Below, one piece after another: positions 21,779 through 31,415 of a stretch of 64,000 bases of DNA (positions are counted from its first letter, which is position 1; the number at the start of each line of letters is the position of its first letter). The stretch covers positions 127,355,470 through 127,419,469 of the forward strand of contig CM043962.1 of assembly GCA_014529385.2 (NCBI GenBank), given 5' to 3'. The position numbers and the translations under genes are program-made. Source of the DNA: Adiantum capillus-veneris. Lineage: Eukaryota; Streptophyta; Polypodiopsida; Polypodiales; Pteridaceae. The notes below the pieces were generated by a model. It saw nothing but the letters and a program-made list of their open reading frames with translations, had not been told where the DNA came from and made no database searches.

Positions 21779-22600
21779 TGTGCAGTTGAACAGGCTTTTA
21801 TTGTTTCTCAAAGAAAGGGTGGTAACAGTAATGCAACCACTTCTTATAGTTCTGCTGCGAGTGGCAAAAATTTTGTTCCTAATGCTTCTGCTGGCAGTAC
21901 TTCGTCTAGCAATTCTGGTGATAAGGGCAAAAAGAAGATGCGTTGCCATTATTGTAAATCCAATGATCACTTGATCAAGTCGTGTCCTAAGTTGAAGGCC
22001 AAAGAGGCTAAGAAGAAAGAGGGTGGTTCCACTGCAAATGCTAGTTCCACTAGAAATGCAGCCATTGTTGAGTCTTCTGTGAAAGGAGACTGTGTTGCTG
22101 ATGTTGATGCAGAATGGGCTTTTAGCGCAGAGTGTACTTACAATCCTGCTGTCCATGATGCATGCTTGTCAGTTGCTGCAGATTCACATGTGTGGTATTT
22201 CGACAGTGGTGCTACAAAGCACATTACCTCACATCTTGAATTGTTTACCTCTCTTGAGTTTGTCCCTCATGGGAATTCAGTCACTTGTGCCAACAACGCC
22301 TCTTATCCAGTTCAGGGAGTTGGAAAGATTGTGCTCACTGCTACTAATGGCAGTTCCTTCACACTTATTGATGCACTTTATGTACCTGGGATCAAGAAGA
22401 ATCTCTTGTCTGTATCCGCACTTGCTAGGCTTGGACTTGTAGTCAAATTTGTGGATGACAGATGTACAGTTCATGATCTCATTTTTGGTGATGAAATTGT
22501 TGCATCTGGGCTTTTGTGTCATGGGTTGTATAAGATCACTTTGTATGACAAATGTGGACAAAATTTTGCAAATGTTGCTGCAGATTCAAGGACTATTTAA
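21779..22600 (+). pseudogene. Copia element A: nucleocapsid zinc knuckle and protease
   Basis: Same frame as gag. A Ser/Asn-rich linker leads to CHYCKSNDHLIKSC, a CX2CX4HX4C knuckle at about 21941-21982. A Lys-rich spacer follows, then WYFDSGATKHIT at about 22195, the copia aspartic protease active site (DSGA), and YVPGIKKNLLSVSALA, the conserved distal motif. TAA at 22598-22600 ends the stretch; the frame continues in phase with the GAG-pre-integrase domain. Order and spacing match a normal copia polyprotein. Confidence 0.92.
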
Positions 22601-23471
22601 GATGCAAAACTTTGGCATGCACGTTTTGGTCATCTGAATTTTGCCAGTTTGCTACGTTTGCAGAAATCTTATATGGTTGCTTCTTTGCCACCTCTTGAAG
22701 CACCTTTCATGCCTGTATTTTGGGTAAGATGCAGCGTTCTAAGTTTCCAAAGGATGGTTCAGTTCGGGCCACATGCAGGTTGCAGCTTGTGCATAGTGAT
22801 GTTTGTGGGCCCATGCAAACTCCGTCCTTGGGCAATTACCTGTACTTCGTGACTTTAATTGATGATTACTCCAGGCATGCATGGGTATTTCCGCTTAAAG
22901 CGAAGTCTGAAGTTTTTATGTGCTTCAAACAATTTCTGGCTATGGCTGAAAATGTCTCGAAATGTACTATGGGCACCCTCCGTTCCGATCGAGGGGGGGA
23001 GTATATGTCTCATGAATTTAATGCATTTCTGGCTAGTCGTGGGATAAAACACCAATGTACAGTGCCTTATACACCTCAGCAAAATGGTGTTGCTGAGAGG
23101 AAAAACAGGTCACTGATAGAAATGGCACGATGTATGGTCAAAAGTCAAGCTTTGCACCATTCTTTTTGGCTTGAGGCCATTATGTGTGCCACTTATATAC
23201 TTAACAGGTGTCCTATGAAAGCTTTGCAGTCTATTACTCCATATGAAGCATGGCATGATAGAAAACCTTCTAATGAGCACATGCGTGTTTTTGGCTCTTT
23301 GGCATATGCTTTGGTGCCACAAGTGTAGCGCAAAAAATTGGATGATAAGGCTGTCAAATGTATGTTTGTTGGTTATAGTGCTGAAAGCAAAGGTTACAGG
23401 TTGTATCATCCACAAACAAAGTGTATTCTGGTTTCTTGGGATGTAGTGTTGTGGAAGATCCTGTTTAGCCC
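22601..23471 (+). pseudogene. Copia element A: GAG-pre-integrase and integrase
   Basis: The first block reads KLWHARFGHLNFASLLRLQ (GAG-pre-integrase). A frameshift near 22720 moves to GKMQRSKFPKDGS. The integrase core has HSDVCGPMQTPS with the first catalytic Asp, TLRSDRGGEYMS with the second, and YTPQQNGVAERKNRSLIEMA with the Glu. TAG at 23326-23328 interrupts the frame, which continues in phase through LDDKAVKCMFVGYS and YHPQTKCILVSWDVV, the usual segment after integrase. A second frameshift lies near 23470. Catalytic residues survive but the ORF is dead. Confidence 0.92.
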
Positions 23472-24659
23472 TTGCTGTCATGTACTAGAGACAGTAATGT
23501 AAGCTCACAGGACATTTATGACACTTTGTTGCCTCTTTTCAGTGGTGGAAATACGAACGTAAGTTCCAATGAGGAAAATGTACAGCCTATGGGGGTTTCT
23601 GAAAATGTTTTAGATCAGCCTATTACTGATGCAGAGGTACATGATGTCCTTGATGAGGAAAGGGCTGAAAATGAGTAGGCTAGAGGTATGCCAAAATGGT
23701 TGGTGCACACTTTGCATTACAGTAAATTGGATGCACCTCTGTCTAGTCGTACTCGTTCAGGCTCTCGCCATGCATCTTATGCATCAGATTGTTATGCTTT
23801 GGTTGTGTCTAGCTTACATGATGTTGAGGAGCCTCTGACTTTTGATGAAGCACAGAATTCAGAAAATTGGATGGCTGCCATGCAATCAGAATATGATGCA
23901 CTTATAGAAAATGACACATGGACTTTATGTGATTTGCCTCCTAGCAAAAAGGCCATTGGTAGGAAATGGGTTTACAAGTTGAAACGCAAGCCGGATGGTG
24001 AGATTGATCACCATAAGGCTCGACTTGTTGCAAAAGGTTATTCACAGCAAAAAGGCATTGATTATGAAGAGAATTTTTCTCCCACTTTTCGTATGACTAC
24101 TGTGCGTTTTCTATGTGCATTGGCAGCTCATTTTGGTTGGGATGTACATCAATCAGACATTGTTACTGCTTTCTTGAATGGTGACATATTTGAGGAAGTT
24201 TATGTAATGCAGCCTCGCGGTTTTGTCATAAAAGGACAAGAGGACAAAGTGTGAAAATGTAACAAGGCTTTGTATGGGTTGAAGCAATCTCCTCGTGCTT
24301 GGTATGAGAAAGCTGACACTCATTTGGTCGAACAAGGCTTTCGTAACAGTCCAATAGAAAGCACATTGTATGTAAAGCGTGAGGGTGATGTATTTCTCAT
24401 TGTGGTTCTTTATATTGATGATTTGCTGATCACTGGACCAAATGAGAGACATATTGCTGAATTTAAGGCTGATTTGAATGCTACTTTCAAGATGAAAGAT
24501 TTGGGGCTGGTGCATCATTATTTGGGTATACAGTTTAAGCAGTGTGATGGTGGTATTGCCTTGTGTCAGAAAAGTTACATAGAGACATTGCTATGTAAGT
24601 TTGGACTTGAGGATTGCAAACCTATTGCCACTCCCATGGAAACAGGTTTGAAGGCTTGA
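23472..24659 (+). pseudogene. Copia element A: reverse transcriptase, truncated
   Basis: An acidic linker with TAG at 23676-23678 leads in phase to ALIENDTWTLCDLPPSKKAI and GRKWVYKLKRKPDGEIDHHK, the start of copia RT. QSDIVTAFLNGDIFEEVYV carries the first catalytic Asp. TGA at 24252-24254 interrupts, then ALYGLKQSPRAWYEK and VLYIDDLLITG, with the YIDD active-site box. The match ends after PIATPMETGLK at about 24653, where RNase H should begin. The element therefore lacks RNase H and a 3' LTR in this orientation. Confidence 0.92.
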
Positions 24660-24844
24660 TAAGAAGGTTAACGACAAGGGTATTGAAGGCCAACTTTCAC
24701 AAGCCGCGGTGTCATGAAGCTCCATTCCCATGCCAAGAAAGATACCAAAAAAATGCACGTCAAGCTTGTTTCAAGCTTACTTGATTAATGATCAGTGTTC
24801 AGAGCTTTGTAAAAAGCTATTTTTACGGTTAATGTATGCAAGAT
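24660..24844. other. Junction segment between inverted copia fragments
   Basis: 185 bp of unrelated sequence between the broken end of element A and the outer end of element B's LTR. No repeat or ORF supported. Confidence 0.5.
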
Positions 24845-25071
24845 TGTTGGAATTAGGGTTGCAGAGAAACACACACAGCTTGGAGAAGACGAAGGAAGCT
24901 CAAGGCACACAATAGAGAGTGTGTTACTTAGTGTGCAATGGAAAGATAGATAGCCCTAGAGTGATGGGCGTATATACAATGCACGGGGGAAAAAACCTCC
25001 TAAAGAGGGAAAAAATGCCCCGGCGGTCCTAGTGTGTTCACACACATCACTACCACATGTATATGGTAACA
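24845..25071 (-). mobile_element. 3' LTR of copia element B (227 bp, inverted relative to A)
   Basis: Reverse complement of 20509-20735 with few differences and the same length. Its inner edge is next to a purine-rich tract and the end of a pol ORF on the minus strand, so it is the 3' LTR of element B. Confidence 0.92.
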
Positions 25072-25083
25072 AATCCCGCCTGG
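25072..25083 (-). promoter_or_regulatory. Polypurine tract of copia element B
   Basis: On the minus strand AGGCGGGATT directly precedes the TG of the LTR. Weakly purine-rich, but in the expected place. Confidence 0.5.
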
Positions 25084-25146
25084 AGTGATGCGGTGAACGA
25101 GAGCTGGCACATGAGTAAAGGGAAGTGCCATGCCCTGAGGACAGGA

Positions 25147-26363
25147 TCAGTCCACAAAGGGGAGTAAGCCCAAAGCTTTGCGGAAAGCTTCAAGATTCTC
25201 ACGAGACAATGTCTTTGTGAAAAGATCTGCAAGGTTGTCCTGTGTTGGCACATAAGCCAAGCTGATCTCTCCTGCTGAGAGCCTCTCCCTGACATAGTGG
25301 TAATGCACCTCAATGTGCTTTGTGCGAGCATGAAAAACTGGGTTCCTCGCAACTGCCAATGCGCTCTGACTGTCAGTGTAGATAGTGTTGGCAGTGTCCT
25401 GTCCAACACCCAAGTCAGCCATAAGGCGTCTGAGCCATACACACTCAACCGTAGCTGTGAAGACTGCCCTGTACTCAGCCTCACAACTCGAAGTGGCCAC
25501 AGTAGGTTGCTTCTTGCTCAACCATGATATACATGAACTGCCAAGCATGAAACAAAAACCACTTGTGGACACTCGCGTGTCAAAACAACCAGCCCAATCT
25601 GAGTCCGAAAAAGCATGTAAGTCTGGCGGCAATGATCCCCCCTTGGGATAAAACAAGCCAAGATGTAAAGTGCCACTAAGGTAGCGGAAAATCCTCTTGA
25701 CAGTCTGCCAATGCTTAGACCCTGGGCTATGCATAAATCTGCTGACCTGCGAGACTGCAAACTGAATATCTGGCCTCGTGTTGCATACATAAATGAGGCA
25801 GCCAACAGCAGTTTGGTAAAGAGTGACATCAGCAGGATCGCCAGCATCATGTAGACTCAATTTCAAACCTGTTTCCATGGGAGTGGCAATAGGTTTGCAA
25901 TCCTCAAGTCCAAACTTACATAGCAATGTTTCTATGTAACTTTTCTGACACAAGGCAATACCACCATCACACTGCTTAAACTGTATACGCAAGTAATGAT
26001 GCAACAGCCCCAAATCTTTCATCTTGAAAGTAGCATTCAAATCAGCCTTAAATTCAGCAATATGTCTCTCATTTGGTCCAGCGATCAGCAAATCATCAAC
26101 ATAAAGAACCACAATGAGAAATACATCATCCTCACGCTTTACATATAATGTGCTTTCTGTTGGACTGTTACGAAAGCCTCGTTTAACCAAATGAGTGTCA
26201 GCTTTCTCATACCAAGCACGAGGAGATTGCTTCAACCCATACAAAGCCTTCTTACATTTGCACACTTTGTCCTCTTGTCCTTTTATGACAAAACCGCGAG
26301 GCTGCGTTACATAAACTTCCTCAAATATGTCACCATTCAAGAAAGCAGTAACAATGTCTGATT
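25147..26363 (-). CDS. Copia element B: reverse transcriptase C-terminal part and RNase H, open frame (5' truncated)
   Basis: About 405 codons are open without a stop. It starts inside RT at SDIVTAFLNGDIFEEVYVTQ and has ALYGLKQSPRAWYEK and VLYVDDLLIAG (YVDD box). After PIATPMETGLK it continues through SRFMHSPGSKHWQTVKRIFR and SSCEAEYRAVFTATVE into RNase H with YTDSQSALAVARNP, KHIEVHYHYVRERL and LADLFTKTLS, ending LLPFVD before the LTR. It overlaps element A in the segment SDIVTAF...METGLK, where the two proteins differ at roughly ten positions. The 5' end joins family X sequence at about 26363, so an apparent extension of the ORF to 26421 is chimeric. Confidence 0.93.
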
Positions 26364-27833
26364 CATGGCAGAGGCTAGGGCAGATATGGAGTGTAGGATG
26401 CACAGCCACACTAGTGGACAACCAGAGCTACGAGCCACAAAGACAGCTACACCTCAGATTTTGCATGTTCCTACTATTAGCACACATTCTATAGAGGTTG
26501 TAGACATGGTACCACCTTCCACATTGCAATCCATGAGCACACCAGATACTGAGCTTTCCAGCTCACATGCACTAGATTTACCGATGATTTCTAGATCACC
26601 TAGAGCCACCATGCAAGCACAAGCCGAGACTAGGGTTGACACTCCGAGTAGAGATGAGATTGTGCTACATTTTGTAGGCCATAGAGGAGCCATGCCTTGG
26701 TTTCTTGACCATGACAAACGTTCCTATACCAGAGGTACTTTTTCAGACAACATAGACCCTCCTATACAACCGACTATAATCCACGGCATGGCCAGGATAC
26801 TAGACAGATACTCACCAAGAGTTCACATACAACTCCTAGATAGATATCCCGTACCTGGTCATCTCCGAGAGCTTCATCACCTAGACAGATTTTGCCACAG
26901 AGCACAGTGGATCAGCTGTGATCTAGAGTGATTGAGGTGAACAGGACGAATGCGGATGTTGATAATACGATGAGTACACTAGAGGGCCCTACCACGGAGC
27001 CACCTATATTGCCAATTCTACAGGTTGATACTTGTTCTACAAGGGATGTACAGCCTAATGAGATTGCTCCTACACTAAAGACGAGCACTGAGCCACTACA
27101 GATTGATAGAGGGCCAGATTCCATATCTATTATTGATGATCCTCTTGGACCTATCATAGAGGTAGATGTCCCACCATATCCTATACATGAGGAGATAGCG
27201 AATGCACATGACCATGAGAGTTTTGACATTAATACAGAGCCTTTAGAGACCGAGATACCTATAGAGACAGATGCCTCCATAGAGACACCAACTCATGAGC
27301 ATTCCCCACCAGATTCATTGATGATTGAGCACACAGACCCCCCATGTAAGACACAGATGTATGAGGTATTTAGAGACCATGACTGTCAGCCCCCAAGTGT
27401 AGACATCACACATCAAGATCTAGAGACCCCTTTGACGAGAGTGACTTCTACCATTGTACTTGAGATACACTGAGAGGTAGAGCCTACATTAGAGGATGTT
27501 CCCACAAGGAGTAGTCCCACCAATGAGCCACCTAAGACATATCAGGACTATAGCTGATCATTGAGAGCTTATGATAGGACTAGTAGACATGTTTATGTGG
27601 TTCGTACGATGACACATATTAGACCTTTAGCTAGTTTGGATTGAGAGCCACAACACACATGATGGACTATCACATGCTTGGCTCACATCTAGGCAGCCAC
27701 TAGAGGCACAGGATTCTATAGAGGACATAGACAAATTTGGGTTCCTACACCACAGACCATTGCACATCCTCCTAGATCTACTACAGTTTCTTTGACCACA
27801 CCTATGCCACAGAGAGCTAGACCATTTTCACGA
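26364..27833 (+). pseudogene. Family X internal region, copy 1, left part (long degenerate ORF)
   Basis: This matches 46730-48470, 49540-51340 and 54910-56740. Frames at 26365-26931 and 26928-27473 carry the family's characteristic runs: QILHVPTIST, SRSPRATMQAQAETRVDT, AMPWFLDHD, then STLEGPTTEPPILPI, DVQPNEIAPTLKTS and IEHTDPPCKTQMYEVFRDHD. The encoded protein is rich in Pro, Thr, Ser and acidic residues in its second half. I see no protease, RT, integrase or zinc knuckle, and I do not recognise the family. The copy starts abruptly at the copia B junction and is cut at 27833 by the nested element, resuming at 39998. Confidence 0.75.
27829..27833. repeat. Target site duplication CACGA (left copy) of the nested element
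   Basis: CACGA before the TG at 27834 recurs right after the CA at 39992. The uninterrupted site is seen in the other X copies as ACCATTTTCAC(A)ACCATT. Confidence 0.92.
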
Positions 27834-28792
27834 TGTTGGACGGAAGAGACTCACACACCCATGAAGTGCATGCAAACACTACCTAGATCAACATAATGTC
27901 AATCAAGGACACAGATGACACGATAGGCACACGGAGGAAACCTCTTTAGCTTGTCGTGCTGAGACCATCCTACACATACAACACTCTGGAAGGCCATCTA
28001 TACCACAATCAAGAACCTCACTACTCTCAAGTACACCACCTAGCCACATACACACATACTAAAGGTAACTCGCCTAATCATGCCAGATTCGTACGAAACT
28101 TAAGGAACACCATCCCCTCACTAGGATACACCTGTCCTAAGCTTCTACACTGAAAACCATCACTCTAAACCCATCTGCGAAAAACGCGTCGGATGACAGA
28201 ACAAAATTTTGAAAGTGCCCGAAACTAAAATTTATGAGTACTTATGCATAGCTTATGTCGCCGCGATTCTATAGATTACTAGCACGCAGAAAACAGACAT
28301 CGTTTGATACACTTACGGCCACACATAGCTCGTAGATGCGTTGGCGTGTGCGCTTCATCTCGCGTGGAATGCTTGGCGTTGTCGCGTAGCTCTCCTCAAG
28401 CCTACAACAATGGTGCAGTCGGATCTCCAATGCGTTGAGCGAGCCGGGCGTAGCGAGAGGATGAAGCTCACGCTCACTCTCTTTCTCTCTCAGACACAGT
28501 AGACAACAGCGCTAAGTTTTGATTATGATAAAAAGTCTTCCTTTACAAAATGACCTAGGTACCTTATATACTAAGGCTACCTTAGGTTTAACCAAAAATG
28601 GGGTTGAAATGGTCAAATGGCTTTGTATTTACAATCTGGAAGTGCCATTGCACCCCGGCTTCTGAAACTAGAATAACTACTCATTACAAATGACATTTAT
28701 AGCAATAATCCGCAGCATTTCATAACTCGCAAAAGATAAGACTTTGGTACGAAACTTGAGTTATGTTGTGTTGTTGACCCAGCGGTCAACAT
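27834..28792 (-). mobile_element. Nested element: outer 3' LTR (LTR-1, 959 bp)
   Basis: On the plus strand it runs TGTTGGACGGAAGAG ... GGTCAACA. A TATATAAGG box on the minus strand lies at 28570-28562. It shares with LTR-3 the words GACGGAAGAGACTC (one mismatch), GCAAACACTACC and a segment around 28680-28725 that is missing from LTR-2. Confidence 0.92.
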
Positions 28793-28812
28793 TCCCTGGC
28801 AACGGCGCCAAT
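28793..28812 (-). promoter_or_regulatory. Isolated primer-binding site between two LTRs
   Basis: The minus strand reads TTGGCGCCGTTGCCAGGGAA, a better match to the TGGCGCCGTTGCC primer-site class than the element's own copy at 39033. It is the only sequence between LTR-2 and LTR-1. Confidence 0.9.
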
Positions 28813-29727
28813 GTTGGATGGAAGCTACTCACACACCCATGAAGTGCATGCAACACTACCTAGATCAACATAATGTCAATCGAGGACACAGATGACATGA
28901 TAGGCACACGGAGGAAATCTCTTAAGCTTGTCAGGCTGAGACCATCCTACACATACAACACTTTGGAAGGCCAACTAAACCACAATCAAGAACCTCACTG
29001 CTCTCAACTACACCACCTAGCCACATACACACATACGGAAGGTAACTCACCTAATCATGCCAGATTTGTACGAAACTTAAGGAACACCATCCCCTCACTA
29101 GGATACACCTGTCCTAAGCTTCTACACTCAAAACCCTCACTCTAAACCCATCTGCAAAAAACGCGTAGGATGACAGAACAGAATTTTGAAAGTGCCCAAA
29201 ACTGAAATTTATGAGTTCCTATGCGTAGCTTATGTCGCCACGATTCTATAGACTACTAGCACGCAGAAAACAGACATCGTTTGATACACTTATGGCCACA
29301 AATAGCTCGTAGATGCATCGATGTGTGTGCTTCGTCTCACGTGGAATGCTTGGCGTTGTCGCGTAGCTCTCCTCAAGCCTACATCAATGGTGCAGTCGGA
29401 TCTCCAATGTGTTGAGCGAGCCGGGCGTAGCGAGAGGATGAAGCTCATGCTCACTCTCTTTCTCTCTCACACACAGTAGACGGCAGCGCTCAGTTTTGAT
29501 TATGATAAAAGTATTTTTTATAAAATGACCTAGGTACCTTATATACTAAGGCTACCTTAGGTTTAACCAAAAATGGGGTTGAAATGGTCAAATGGCTTTG
29601 TATTTACAATCTGGAAGTGCCATTGCACCCCGGCTTCTGAAACTAGAATAACTACTCATTACTCGCAAAAGATAAGATTTTGGTACGAAACTTGAGTTAT
29701 GTTGTGTTGTTGACCCAACGGTCAACA
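28813..29727 (-). mobile_element. Nested element: middle LTR (LTR-2, 915 bp)
   Basis: Same family as LTR-1 and LTR-3 but distinguishable: GGATGGAAGCTACTC at its start, GCAACACTACC, GACATGATAGG, CCCAACGG near the end, and a deletion of about 40 bp after 29660. A polypurine tract adjoins it on the internal side, so it serves as the 3' LTR of the gag-protease body. TATATAAGG on the minus strand at 29545-29537. Confidence 0.92.
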
Positions 29728-29739
29728 TTCCCCCCTTCC
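29728..29739 (-). promoter_or_regulatory. Polypurine tract of the nested element
   Basis: The minus strand reads GGAAGGGGGGAA directly before the TGTTGACC that opens LTR-2. Canonical length and position. Confidence 0.9.
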
Positions 29740-31415
29740 GCGTTCATGTCGTCCCCGACATGACCTGATTGTCGATGGCGATGTGGTCTTTGCTGTCGTT
29801 TTTGCTTGTAACCTTGTCGAACCACAACAAGAACTATGATCCATTAGAGCGGACATCTATCATCGTAACCATTCATCTTTTGAGATCCTCTGATTACTTT
29901 TATGTCTGCTCTTCTTCATTGGGGATTTCTTTGTTCTTGAGTTATTTTGTTGTTAGTGTTGTCTGTAGCTTTGTCATTGTAGGCCATTCTTCGACTTGCC
30001 ATTGAGGAGAAGTATGCTATGATCTGAAATTGGTGCTCCAATTCATTTGTCAATTGATTTGAGTAGCATTTCCTTATTGTTGATGTAGAAGGAATATGTA
30101 AAAGAGGATGGTGATTGGTGTCTTTAGATTAGGGTCTAAAACCTGGATGACCAAAGGGAAAAAACCCGGTGGGAAAAAAATGCCTTTGGTATACGCTCTT
30201 ATTGGAGTTGAGCAGTTGAACGTGAAGTACATGTTCATGAAAGGTGAGTGCTTGGGTGAAACACGGAAAGAGTGCCTGATGCAAGTGCCAATTATGGGAC
30301 ATTCTATATGCATATGAGAAATTTGTCAACAAAAGCATGCAATGTGAAAGAAGGAGATGATGGGTGTTTCGAGGAATAAATGTAGCAAATTTGACATCAA
30401 AAGATGTATCAATAGCTTCCACCTTTCCAAGAAGGGTTTTTGATGTAGAAGTTTCTCCACTCGTATCTCACTGTGCTCAGTACGTGAGTGTCTTTTGGAC
30501 CTTCTCCTTCACTTCACCAGACTTAAGTACTTAGACTTTGACTCTTTTGCTCACCTATACCAGCATGAGTGACACAACGTAAATATGCTCAACTCTTCCA
30601 ACTTGAGCAGTACCTAGAATAGCTAAGACGCTTAGACCACAGAGAATATTACTTGAAGCTTTGGGACTAACACCTCACTCATTTTGTGGCTTAGCTACTC
30701 GACTCTGACTTTTATGACTTGTCGGTTGCATGTTGACACTGCTTTGTGACAAGTTCTTCAGTTGTTGTAGTGGCTGCTGAGACATACTTTGTGAAGTTTC
30801 ATCGTTTTCCTGTACCTTCTTCTCTTTGTAGTGCTCAGGCCTCTCGTCAGTCTTTTCTTCATGTGGATTATGGATTTTTATATTTTTATATTTTTTCTTA
30901 ATAATAAACAAAGAAAATCTTAAAACAACTCATCAAAAGAAAAATCATTCAAATAGAAATCTAAATGCTATGTACACTATACACATGTCCCTAGGGGCTC
31001 ATATATGGATTTTGTCTTCATACTCCTCTGTAACACTACTATGAGGGCATATACTCTAAATACAATAAAATGCAAAAATTCAATGCATCTCACAAAACCT
31101 TGCCCTCTAATAGTCATAATGTTAGGTCCGCATTCAGAATGCCTCCCCCCTTCCTATTTGGAGTCATCCTTTATGACAGGGTATCGCAAAGGGTATGTGT
31201 TGTGCTTGGTCAATTAAAAGTTGTGCCTATGCAGGCCTTGTAAAGTAGCCCTATTATGCATACACAGTCAATGCATGGAAAAGATTTATGTTGTGCAAGA
31301 TGTGGGTATAACCAATTTGCTTATTGGAATTTGTTGGCGAGGCTTCCTATTCTAAGCAATGTAATGGTCTTTGAAGCTCTTGTATCGTTGCTTGATTGAA
31401 GCGACTTGCTCTCTT
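29740..31415 (-). other. 3' region of the nested element, no pol genes
   Basis: This is where RT and integrase would be in an autonomous element, but no frame resembles them. A minus-strand 78-codon ORF at 30911-30675 is Lys/Gln/Ser-rich and has no recognised motif. The region is otherwise AT-rich with short shadow ORFs. Confidence 0.6.
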
